Below are positions 1 to 7,580 of a stretch of DNA of 8,937 nucleotides, in pieces. Made by a program: the position numbers and the translations under genes. Numbering within the stretch: position 1 is the stretch's first letter; every line of letters begins with the position of its first letter. The notes below the pieces were generated by a model. It saw only the letters and a program-made list of their open reading frames with translations. It had not been told where the DNA came from and did no database searches. The stretch is from Verrucomicrobiales bacterium (GTDB taxonomy: Bacteria > Verrucomicrobiota > Verrucomicrobiia > Verrucomicrobiales > DEV007): assembly GCA_007123695.1 (NCBI GenBank), contig SLGN01000563.1:1-8937 (forward strand), read 5' to 3'.

Positions 1-82
1 TATTTATAGAACGATGCACGAGGGCGGTCATCCCTGAGGTGCCGAAGTCGCCAGCTCCCCCGGCGCCCCGAGAGCGTTTGGG

Positions 83-2923
83 CTATTTGGATTCGATGGG
101 GGCTTGGAGCCTTTGTCCCTTCGCGTTCCTCGCCTCCGGTGCCGTCGCACGCAGGATCGTGTCCAGCACCTCGTCGAGTCGCTTGCCGAGATCCTCGGCG
201 AGGAAACGCAGCACCATCCAGCCGTGGCTTTGCAGCAGGGCGTCCTTGCGACGGTCGCGGCGGTAGGCATCGGGGTCGCCGAGGTGCTGCGGCCCGTCGA
301 TCTCGACCGCCAGCCTCGCGGACTCGCAGAGCAGATCGATCTCCATGCGCCCGCGGTCGTCGAAGGGGATCGGCAGCAGGGCGTTGAGCCGAAACCGTCC
401 TGCCAGCTCCGGCAAGGTCTCCAGCCTGCGGGAGAGAAAGGCCTCGCTCGCGCTGCGGGCGCGGGCGGCGCCCTCGGCGTCGGGCGCGGGCTCGCGGGCC
501 GCCGCGACGAAGAGCCGCCCCAAAGGCGCGTCGACGCCGTCGCGCACGAGCCGCCTCACGCTGGCGGCGTAGTCGCGTTTCCATTCGGGGGTCACGGGCA
601 GCGGCACCTCGGCGGGCCAGCCCGGCAGGGCGCTGGCGGGCAGCAAGACGGCATAGCCCACCGCCTCGTAGCCGGCGCAGCGTTTCTCGAACATCCGCTC
701 CAGCATCGGCGCCTCGAGGTCGGCGTAGTCGTGGACTCGCACGACACGCTTGCCGTGGTGGAGCCGGTGAAGGCGACCGGCATACTGCGCCACGGTGCCG
801 CGCCAGGAGACCGGCATGGTGAGGAACAGGGTGTCGAGCCTCGCCTCGTCGAAGCCTTCGCCGACGAAGCGGCCCGTCGCCACCACGACCCTGCCTCGGG
901 TGTCGGGCGGTTCCCGGAGCTGCTCCAGCGCGGCGGCGAGCGCCTTTTTCGAAGTGCCACCACGCAGAACGACGACCTCCCCGAACTCCGGTCGCAGCAG
1001 CTCCGCCAAGGTCTCCAAATGCGAAGTGCGCTCGGTCAGCACCAGCGGGTGCCTCCCCTCGCGAACCGCCTCGGCGACTTCGCCGACGATCATCCGGTTG
1101 CGCGGTTCCGAGTGGGCGAGCGCGTCGCAGAGCCTTTGGAACTCCTTGCGCCGATCCTCCTCGGCCTCGCCGGGAGGCACGAAGCCGGTGGGCCGCACCA
1201 GCACCTCGTGCGTGAAGGGGCGCCGCGCCGCCTGCTCGCGGGCATCGACGCGGTGACGCACCGGGCCGCATTGCATGAAGACGATGGGGTGATGCCCGTC
1301 CTTGCGGGTCACCGTGGCCGAGAGGCCGACGACGTATCGAGCCTTGGCCCGCCGTGCCACCAGCTCGAAGCTGCGCGCCGAAAGATGGTGGCATTCGTCG
1401 ATGACGAGATGCCCGTAGCCCGCCACGAGATCCTCGACCTCGCCCTTGCGCACCAGACTCTGGATCAGGGCGATGTCGATCCGTCCCGTGAGCCGCTTCT
1501 TGCCACCGCCCCAGCGCCCGATCTCCTTCGGGTCCAAGGCGAGGAACTGCGCCAGCCGCTCCACCCACTGCTCCATGAGCTGGCGGCGATGCACCAGCAC
1601 GAGCGTGCTCACCCCGCGCTGGGCGATCAGCCAGGCCGCGAGCACCGTCTTGCCGAAGGCGGTCGTCGCCGCGAGCACGCCGAAATCGTTTGCCAACATC
1701 GCCTCGGCGGCCCGCTGCTGCTCTTCCCTCAACTCGCCTGCGAATGCCACGTCCAAGGGCTCTCCCCCGCAGCGCTCGTCGCGCAGGGTGTGGCGGATGC
1801 CCAGCTCGTCCAGCAGCGCGACCGCCTCATCGAGGCAGCCGCGCGGCAGGCCGAGATGCTGCGGCAGGTCTTCGGCGCAGGCGACGATGCGGGGCTTGTC
1901 GTGCGTGGAAAGCCGCATCGCCTGGGCCCGGTAGAATTCGGGATTCTGAAAGGCCGCGAGCCGCGTCAGCGCATTGCGCAAGGCAGGCGGCAGGGGCGAC
2001 TTGGGGACGTAGATCTGGTCGGAGAGTACCAGTTCGAGGGACTCGGGCATTTTGCCGCGAACAGGAGACCGGCTCTTCCGCGTGGGCGACCAGAACCAAG
2101 GCGTGGCGGCATCCTCCGTTTCCTCGTCCGGCGCGACCCGGCGCACGCCGAGGATGCGGTCCTGCGCCGCCGCCCGCCGCACCCGATCCTCGAGTTGCGG
2201 GAGGCCCACCCGCTGGATCGAAGAAAGGAAGTCCCACTGGTCCGGATGGTGCTTCAGATCTCCATCGACGAAGACGCTGTTGCCTGCGTCCCGCGCCTCT
2301 TTCTGCAAAGGCAGGGCGATGAGGTTGCCGAAGCCGCCCTGGGGCAGCGTGTCTTGGTTGGGGAAAAAGCGGTCGTAGGATGCGAGGCCCGTCTCGGGGC
2401 GGCGCTCCATCGTCTCGGTCAGAAGATGGGCGCCGAGCTGCCGGGCGAGAAAGGCCGGCACCGCTTCCTCGAAAAAGATCCAAACATGCCCTCCCGCTCC
2501 CGAGCGCGAACGCTCCAGCGCCGCCGGGACGCCGAGGCGTCGGCAGGTCTCCAGATAAGCGAGGGCGTCGGCGGCCCAATCGCCCTTGTCGAAATCGACC
2601 GCGAGGAAGTGGCAGTGCTCGTCCAGCAACATCGGATAGACCCCGGCGACGAAGGGACGCCCCCGGTCGTCCTCGCCCGACAGGTGCCAGCGCAGCACCT
2701 CGTCGTCAAGAGGCAGCCAGCGCTGGTGCCGGCAGTCGCCGCACTTGACGCGCGGCTTTTCGCAGAGACCCCGCGCCCATTCGTTGCCGCAGGCGGGGGA
2801 GTAGCCGGCCCGGCCCGTCTTCACGCTCTCGAAGCGCCGCGCATGAACTTCGCCGCGCCCCCGGAAGAGCGACCGGAAGAGGGCGATCTTTTCCGCCGCT
2901 GGAGATGTTCGGGTCACGCCCAT
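83..2923 (-). CDS. TOTE-type primase-helicase-nuclease fusion protein (AEP + SF2 helicase + DUF559-like endonuclease)
   Basis: Predicted cytoplasmic enzyme of 946 residues combining three activities on nucleic acid. Residues about 10-260 look like the TOTE archaeo-eukaryotic primase domain: four cysteines (C45, C54, C61, C64) form a likely zinc site, followed by the acidic pair D110/D112 in LAVDFD, then SGAGGHVWIFF with H146, then PNQDTLPQGGFGNLIALPLQ. After a linker (about 265-395) comes an SF2 helicase: Walker A TAFGKT (421-426), Walker B DECH (509-512), SAT (535-537) and motif VI QYAGRLHR (713-720). Residues about 848-925 resemble a DUF559/Vsr-like PD-(D/E)xK nuclease: MEIDLL, AVEIDGPQH, RRDRRKDAL and GWMVLRF, with candidate residues D863, E874, D876 and K893. 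The start is chosen at the Met 12 residues before the conserved-looking EKIALFRSLFRGR. The frame stays open upstream to 3196, and another Met at 2953 is possible; neither start has a Shine-Dalgarno. The gene appears intact. A conflict or defence role is a family-level prediction, not shown here. Nothing recognisable, including a terminator, lies in bases 1-82 after the stop. Confidence 0.92.
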   Translation of the reverse strand: MGVTRTSPAAEKIALFRSLFRGRGEVHARRFESVKTGRAGYSPACGNEWARGLCEKPRVKCGDCRHQRWLPLDDEVLRWHLSGEDDRGRPFVAGVYPMLLDEHCHFLAVDFDKGDWAADALAYLETCRRLGVPAALERSRSGAGGHVWIFFEEAVPAFLARQLGAHLLTETMERRPETGLASYDRFFPNQDTLPQGGFGNLIALPLQKEARDAGNSVFVDGDLKHHPDQWDFLSSIQRVGLPQLEDRVRRAAAQDRILGVRRVAPDEETEDAATPWFWSPTRKSRSPVRGKMPESLELVLSDQIYVPKSPLPPALRNALTRLAAFQNPEFYRAQAMRLSTHDKPRIVACAEDLPQHLGLPRGCLDEAVALLDELGIRHTLRDERCGGEPLDVAFAGELREEQQRAAEAMLANDFGVLAATTAFGKTVLAAWLIAQRGVSTLVLVHRRQLMEQWVERLAQFLALDPKEIGRWGGGKKRLTGRIDIALIQSLVRKGEVEDLVAGYGHLVIDECHHLSARSFELVARRAKARYVVGLSATVTRKDGHHPIVFMQCGPVRHRVDAREQAARRPFTHEVLVRPTGFVPPGEAEEDRRKEFQRLCDALAHSEPRNRMIVGEVAEAVREGRHPLVLTERTSHLETLAELLRPEFGEVVVLRGGTSKKALAAALEQLREPPDTRGRVVVATGRFVGEGFDEARLDTLFLTMPVSWRGTVAQYAGRLHRLHHGKRVVRVHDYADLEAPMLERMFEKRCAGYEAVGYAVLLPASALPGWPAEVPLPVTPEWKRDYAASVRRLVRDGVDAPLGRLFVAAAREPAPDAEGAARARSASEAFLSRRLETLPELAGRFRLNALLPIPFDDRGRMEIDLLCESARLAVEIDGPQHLGDPDAYRRDRRKDALLQSHGWMVLRFLAEDLGKRLDEVLDTILRATAPEARNAKGQRLQAPIESK

Positions 2924-3239
2924 GGGAGAGTGTTCAGGAAAACAATTTTCCATCGGCTTGTCAAGACTGCTTCGCCATGGAGGACGCAGGAGGCTTTTGT
3001 CAGCGAAAGCCTTCGCTCCCCTCAGTGGTCGAATTCCGTCGCAGACCTCCGGCCCGTTGGGAACGAGGGAAGCGTCCATTCTCACCGAAGTCGCCGCCGC
3101 CGGATGGCGCGCCCGGGAGACGCCCCGGTCTTCTCCTTCGCCCGACCGACATTCCCCGATTCTTGACGCGGCCGCGTCAAGAATCGGGAGAGGCATGGGC
3201 GCGGAGATGCAGGTGCGGCTTGCCGCCGGGCGGGCGGGA
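2924..3239. other. Intergenic region between the DUF1501 gene and the TOTE-like gene
   Basis: This 316-base stretch separates the end of the exported-protein operon from the start of the primase-helicase-nuclease gene. It holds the perfect 34-bp palindrome (3155-3188) and a small inverted repeat at 3002-3017 (AGCGAA, 4-nt loop, TTCGCT). On the minus strand it also has TTGACA at 2964-2959, inside the quasi-palindrome CTTGTCAAG at 2957-2965. TTGACA resembles a -35 box for the helicase gene, but the bases at 17-bp spacing (TTTCCT) are a poor -10, so no promoter is called. The frame of the helicase gene remains open through this region to an ATG at 3196. The residues encoded there resemble no domain I recognise and are rich in Arg, Pro and Ala, as expected of open GC-rich non-coding DNA. 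Confidence 0.6.
3155..3188. repeat. Perfect 34-bp palindrome, 17-bp arms with no spacer
   Basis: The left arm CCCGATTCTTGACGCGG (3155-3171) is followed immediately by its exact reverse complement (3172-3188); the centre contains GCGGCCGC. As RNA from either strand it could form a 15-bp stem closed by a GGCC tetraloop. It lies 51 bases past the DUF1501 stop and about 230 bases before the chosen helicase start. Neither side has a run of T after the stem in the reading direction, so it is not a standard intrinsic terminator. It could be a U-tract-less terminator or RNA-stabilising hairpin for the upstream operon, a dimeric-regulator site for the helicase gene, or a dispersed genomic repeat. The sequence alone does not choose between these. 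No second copy was seen in the window. Confidence 0.9.
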
Positions 3240-4679
3240 TCAGGCGAGGATGCCGTCGATGAGGTGGCCGTGGACGTCGGTCAGGCGCATGTCGCGGCCG
3301 CCGAAACGGAAGGTGCTGCGGGTGTGGTCGATGCCGAGCAGGTGCAGCATGGTCGCGTGGAGATCGTGGATCTCGTAGCGGTCCTGCACCGCGCGGTAGC
3401 CCCATTCGTCGGTGGCGCCGACGCTGGCGCCGCCCTTGACGCCGCCTCCGGCCATCCACACGGTGAAGCCGAACGGGTTGTGGTCGCGGCCGTCCTTGCC
3501 CTGGGCGAAGGGCGTGCGCCCGAATTCTCCGGCCCAGACCACGAGGGTGGACTCGAGCAGCCCGGTGCGCCGCAGGTCCTTGATCAAGGCGGCGATGGGC
3601 TGGTCGATGGTGAGGCAGTTCTTCGTGTGGCCGTCGAAGAGCTTGCCGTGCTGGTCCCACCGGTCGCCGTTGCCGCTGGGGCAGGTCAGCTCGATGAACC
3701 GCACGCCGCGCTCGACGAGGCGCCGCGCGAGCAGGCACTGGAGCCCGAAGGTGCGCGTGTTTTCGTAGTCGGCCCCGAGTCCGTAGAGTTCCTTGACGGA
3801 ATCGGGCTCGCCGCGCAGGTCCATCAGCTCGGGCACGGAGGCCTGCATGCGGAACGCGGTTTCGTAGTTGCCGATGGCGCCCTCGACCTGGGGATCGTGC
3901 CCGCCTTCGGCGAGGGAGGCATGGTCGAGCGCGGCGACGAGGCGGAGCTTGTTGCGCTGCATCGCGGGATCCGGCTCGCTCGGCCGGATGTTGGCGATGG
4001 GCTGTTCGCGCGGCAGAAAGACGGAGCCCTGGTAGGCGGCGGGAAGAAAGCCGGACCCGAAGCAGTCGAGTCCGCCCGGCGGGATGAGTCCGCCGTTGAG
4101 GACGACGAAGCCCGGCAGGTTGCGGTTCGACGTGCCCAGTCCGTAGCCGAGCCAGGCGCCCATGCTGGGCCGGCCCTGGAGGCCGCTGCCGGTGTGGAGG
4201 AAGTAGTTCGCCGAGGTGTGTTCGGAGAAGCGCGAGGTCATCGATTTGACGAAGGCGATCTCGTCGACGACCTCGCGGGAGGCGAGGTGCGGAAAGAGCT
4301 CGCTGACCCATGCGCCGCTCTCTCCCCGGCGGCGGAAGGCCCATTGGCTCTTGAGCACCTTTCCGACGTTGTCGAACTGGGTCGGGGCAAGCTCGCCGAT
4401 GACTTCGCGGGGGTCGCGTCCGTGGTATTTCCCGAGGAGGGGCTTGTGGTCGAAGGTGTCTACGTGCGAGGGGCCGCCGTCCATGTAGAGGAAGATCACG
4501 TTGCGCGCCCGGGGCGCGAAGTGCGGGACGCGGGGCCCCAGCGGATCGGCCGGGGCGGGGGCGGCGGCGGCCTCTTCGTGCAGCAGCGCGTGCAGGGCGA
4601 CCCCGCCGAAGCCGAGGGCGCAGCGCGAGAGCATCTCGCGACGCGAGAGGGGGGCGCGGGGAAAACGTCGGCAGTGCAT
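3240..4679 (-). CDS. DUF1501 family protein, Tat-exported, alkaline-phosphatase/sulfatase-like fold
   Basis: This 479-residue protein belongs to the DUF1501 family, which is related to the sulfatase/alkaline-phosphatase fold; the substrate is not established. The N-terminus carries a twin-arginine signal (SRREMLSR with R13/R14, then a hydrophobic stretch ALGFGGVALHALL), so export in folded form across the inner membrane is likely. Family-like segments are VIFLYMDGGPSHVDTFDHKP (61-80) with candidate metal or active-site residues D67, H72 and D74; RWDQHGK (340-346); VVWAGEFGRTPF (380-391); DGRDHNP (396-402); and DLHATMLHLLGIDH (439-452). The length is usual for the family and the frame is intact. 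The start is 3 bp after the stop of the upstream DUF1553 gene, so translational coupling is likely; the bases before the ATG are C-rich (ACCTCCGCTGAACC) and contain no Shine-Dalgarno. DUF1501 and DUF1553 genes are recurrent neighbours in Planctomycetes, which implies joint function at the cell surface. Confidence 0.95.
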   Translation of the reverse strand: MHCRRFPRAPLSRREMLSRCALGFGGVALHALLHEEAAAAPAPADPLGPRVPHFAPRARNVIFLYMDGGPSHVDTFDHKPLLGKYHGRDPREVIGELAPTQFDNVGKVLKSQWAFRRRGESGAWVSELFPHLASREVVDEIAFVKSMTSRFSEHTSANYFLHTGSGLQGRPSMGAWLGYGLGTSNRNLPGFVVLNGGLIPPGGLDCFGSGFLPAAYQGSVFLPREQPIANIRPSEPDPAMQRNKLRLVAALDHASLAEGGHDPQVEGAIGNYETAFRMQASVPELMDLRGEPDSVKELYGLGADYENTRTFGLQCLLARRLVERGVRFIELTCPSGNGDRWDQHGKLFDGHTKNCLTIDQPIAALIKDLRRTGLLESTLVVWAGEFGRTPFAQGKDGRDHNPFGFTVWMAGGGVKGGASVGATDEWGYRAVQDRYEIHDLHATMLHLLGIDHTRSTFRFGGRDMRLTDVHGHLIDGILA

Positions 4680-4682
4680 GGT

Positions 4683-7580
4683 TCAGCGGAGGTAGAGAAA
4701 GTCCTTCGAGTTGAAGAGCGCGTGGGCGAGGTCGGACCAGACCCTCTCGTCGCTCGCGCCGTGGAGTCCGGACTGCTCGCGGAGGAAATCGGCGAGGGTG
4801 GCAAGGACCGACGGCGAGGGCTCTCGTCCGGTGGCGGATTCGAACATGGCGGCGAGGCGGGCCTCGTCGTCCGGCGCGAGCTCCCCATGGATCCGGGCGC
4901 CCCACTTGGCGGCCTGCTCGATGACGAAGGGATCGTTCATCAGGGCGAGGGCCTGGGCGGGAACGTTCGAGACGCTGCGGGAGCCCTTGGGTCCGAAGGG
5001 ATTGGGCATGTCGAAGGTGGTGAGCAGGGGCGGGAGGAAGTTCCGGTAGACGGCTCCGTAGACGGTGCGGCGGCCGGCGCCGTCGAGGGGCCCGCTGGCG
5101 CGCGCGCCGCGCCCGGTCATGAAGTCGGTGCGATGGGTCGGGACGGAGGGGCCGAAGGGCGCGGGGTCGAGCGAGCCGGACACCGCGAGGATGGAATCGC
5201 GGATGGCTTCGGCGACGAGCCGCCGGACCGGCATGCGGTGGAGCAGCGCGTTGGACGGGTCGATCTCGGCGAGGTCGCGGGGCTCGAGCGAGGGATGCGG
5301 CGAGGAGGACTGGGCGTAGGCGTTTGTCAGGACGAGGGAACGGACCGTCGACTTCACCGACCAGCCGGTCGCGGCGAATTCCGAGGCGAGCCAGTCGAGC
5401 AGTTCGGGATGGCTCGGCGCCTGTCCCATGGGGCCGAAGTCGTCGACACTGGGAACGAGGCCGCGCCCGAAGAGGTGGTGCCAGATCCGGTTGACGGCGA
5501 CCCGGGCGAAGAGGGGATTTTCGGCGGAGGCGGTCGCCTCGGCGAGGACGAGGCGGTCGCCCTCGCGGCCGCCGAGAGCGGTGAGGAAGCGGCGCGGCAC
5601 CTCTTCGCCGAGGGTGCGGTGGCTGCCGCGGAGGTAGACGCGGGCGGTCTGCGGCGTGGTCTCGGCCATGGTCACGGCGAAGCGTTCGGGCGGCAGCGAC
5701 GCGCCGATCCGGCGTCCCTCGGCGAGCAGGGCCTCGACTTCTCCGGAAAGGGCGGGTGGCTCCGGCGCCGGGGGGCGGGGCGCGTCGGGGCCGGGCTTGC
5801 CGAAGCGGATCTCGTCGATTTCGAAATAGCCCGGGCCGGGATCGACGAACTCGATGTAGGCGCGGTGGCCCCGGTATTTGCGGAGGTCCTGCTCGAAGCG
5901 CATCCAGACGAATTCGCCGCCGGTGTCGAGGTCCTTGTGGATCGTGCCGCGGAAGAGCAGCGGCGAGTGGACCGCCATGTGGTAGCTGTCGATGACGACG
6001 CGCATCATTCCGCCCTTGGCCCGCAGCCGCACGTGGATGGTGTCGTCCGCGATGGTGAAGACCGGCGACCGGAGCACCCCGCTGTGGGCCTCGCCGAGGC
6101 GGACGCTGGAGACGGTGCCGGGCGTGGTGAGGCGGCCTCCTTCCTCGAGCGTGAACTTCGGCGTCGTACCGGTCGGGGCGAAGGCCTCGCCGATGCGGGT
6201 CCAGCCCGGAGGCAGCGCCTCGCCCGCGAAGTCGGCGAAGAGCCCGGGATCCGTTTTCGCGGTTTCCCCGGCGCTTCCCGCCGCAGGGAGCGACGAGGCC
6301 TCGGCGGGCGGGAGAGCGGCGTCGGCCTTGGCGAGCAATTCGCGCTGCCGCGCGGCGGCGGCGGCGCGGCGGCCTCCGGGGTCGATGGACCGCTCGGTGC
6401 GGGCGCCGCTGCGGAGGTAGCCGGTCAGGGCGTAGTAGTCGGCGGTGGAGATGGCGTCGAACTTGTGGTCGTGGCAGCGCGCGCAGGAAACGGTGAGCCC
6501 GAGAAAGGTCTTGGCGTAGACGTCGATCTGCGCGGCCTGGTGCTCGGCCTCGTCGGCGAGGACGTCGGTCGGAGCATGGGTGGCGTCGTTGAGGAACCAG
6601 AAGGCGGTGGCGAGGACGGACTCCTCGAAGCCCTCTTCGGGATGTCGGCGGGGCGAGGCGAGGAGGTCGCCGGCGATGTGCTCCTTGGCGAAAAGGTCGA
6701 AGGGAACGTCGGCGTTGAAAGCCCGGATGAGGTAGTCGCGGTATTCGTGGACCGGGCCGATGGGGTAGTCGAACTCGTGGCCGTGGGTTTCGGCGTAGCG
6801 CACCAGGTCCATCCAGTGGCGCGCCCATTTTTCCCCGAAGCGCGGCGAGCCGAGGAGGGCGTCGACGACCTTTTCGCGCCGGTCGGGCGAGGAGTCCCGG
6901 AGAAAATCCGCGATCTCTCCGGGGGTGGGAGGCAAGCCGACGAGGTCGTAGTGGACCCGGCGCAGCCAGGTGCGGTCGTCGGCGGCCTCGGCGGGCCGCA
7001 GACCCGCCGATTCGATCGCGGCGAGCAGGAAGGCGTCCACGGGGCCGCGCGCCCACTCCGAATCCGCCGTCACGGGCGGATCCGGTCTCGCGATGGGACG
7101 CCACGACCAATGCTCCTTCCGCCGCGCCTCCAGATCGAAGACCTCCCCTGCACGCGTCTCTCCGCGCTGCGGCACCGCTTCGTCGGGCCAGGGGGCGCCG
7201 TCGGCGATCCATTTCCGGAAGTCGCCGACGACCGAATCGGGCAGCTTTTCCTTGGGCGGCATGCGGAGATCGGGATTCCCGTAGGAAACCGCTTCGAGGA
7301 GCAGGCTCGATTCCGGCCGGCCGGGGTCGATCGACGGTCCGCTGTCGCCGCCGGCGAGAAGATGCTGGAGATGGTCGGCCTGGAGCGAGCCCTTCAGCTT
7401 CTCGGCATCGGCGCTGTGGCAGCCGTAGCATTTTTCCGCGAGCACCGGGCGGATTCTTTCCTCGAAATGCCGGATGCCCTCCTCCGAAGGGGCGGAGCAG
7501 CTCCACGGAACGTCGGCGAATGCGAGAATGCCGACGGAAGCCGCCAGAAGGCAGGGGGTCGAATTTCGGGTCGTTCGCAT
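4683..7580 (-). CDS. PSCyt1-DUF1549(PSCyt2)-DUF1553(PSD1) protein with an inserted beta-rich domain; exported, cytochrome-like
   Basis: This 965-residue exported protein starts at an ATG followed by a signal-peptide-like segment (CLLAASVGILAFADVPWSCSA, about 10-30, without a convincing lipobox). The PSCyt1 part has the haem motif CYGCH (51-55) and a likely distal ligand M107 in DLRMPP. DUF1549/PSCyt2 follows (about 158-400): HWSWRPI, VHYDLVGLPPTPGEI, GEKWARHWMDLVRYAET, and a second haem motif CARCH with DHKFD (366-375). A low-complexity Ala-rich linker (about 403-445) leads to a roughly 150-residue insert (446-597, beta-rich by appearance). The DUF1553/PSD1 part runs from about 636 to the end, with NPLFARVAVNRIWHHLFGRG, FGPMGQAPSHPELLDWLA, YGAVYRNFLP, FDMPNP and SNVPAQALALMNDPFV. 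The frame stays open upstream to 8477, but the signal peptide and overlap with the esterase gene argue for 7580; the weak purine stretch GGAAAGCGAG before it is the only ribosome-site candidate. The family is thought to act in the periplasm, perhaps in oxidative polymer breakdown, but biochemical function is undemonstrated. It is paired with the DUF1501 gene 3 bp downstream. Confidence 0.95.
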   Translation of the reverse strand: MRTTRNSTPCLLAASVGILAFADVPWSCSAPSEEGIRHFEERIRPVLAEKCYGCHSADAEKLKGSLQADHLQHLLAGGDSGPSIDPGRPESSLLLEAVSYGNPDLRMPPKEKLPDSVVGDFRKWIADGAPWPDEAVPQRGETRAGEVFDLEARRKEHWSWRPIARPDPPVTADSEWARGPVDAFLLAAIESAGLRPAEAADDRTWLRRVHYDLVGLPPTPGEIADFLRDSSPDRREKVVDALLGSPRFGEKWARHWMDLVRYAETHGHEFDYPIGPVHEYRDYLIRAFNADVPFDLFAKEHIAGDLLASPRRHPEEGFEESVLATAFWFLNDATHAPTDVLADEAEHQAAQIDVYAKTFLGLTVSCARCHDHKFDAISTADYYALTGYLRSGARTERSIDPGGRRAAAAARQRELLAKADAALPPAEASSLPAAGSAGETAKTDPGLFADFAGEALPPGWTRIGEAFAPTGTTPKFTLEEGGRLTTPGTVSSVRLGEAHSGVLRSPVFTIADDTIHVRLRAKGGMMRVVIDSYHMAVHSPLLFRGTIHKDLDTGGEFVWMRFEQDLRKYRGHRAYIEFVDPGPGYFEIDEIRFGKPGPDAPRPPAPEPPALSGEVEALLAEGRRIGASLPPERFAVTMAETTPQTARVYLRGSHRTLGEEVPRRFLTALGGREGDRLVLAEATASAENPLFARVAVNRIWHHLFGRGLVPSVDDFGPMGQAPSHPELLDWLASEFAATGWSVKSTVRSLVLTNAYAQSSSPHPSLEPRDLAEIDPSNALLHRMPVRRLVAEAIRDSILAVSGSLDPAPFGPSVPTHRTDFMTGRGARASGPLDGAGRRTVYGAVYRNFLPPLLTTFDMPNPFGPKGSRSVSNVPAQALALMNDPFVIEQAAKWGARIHGELAPDDEARLAAMFESATGREPSPSVLATLADFLREQSGLHGASDERVWSDLAHALFNSKDFLYLR

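Noticed and set aside
1..82. Possible partial gene or terminator at the low-coordinate edge
   Set aside because: There are only 82 bases, with an AT-rich start but no coding signal, convincing hairpin or recognisable peptide in any frame.
2936..2964. Sigma-70-type promoter (TTGACA at 2964-2959) for the helicase gene
   Set aside because: The -35 is perfect, but the candidate -10 boxes at 16-18 bp spacing (such as TTTCCT) are poor, and it would be compatible only with the start at 2923.
104..3166. A 1020-codon open frame on the plus strand opposite the primase-helicase-nuclease gene
   Set aside because: It is an antisense shadow of a gene with clear catalytic motifs; its own translation shows no recognisable fold, signal or motif.
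3155..3188. Calling the palindrome a Rho-independent terminator
   Set aside because: No T-run follows the stem on either strand, so the defining second half of such a terminator is missing.
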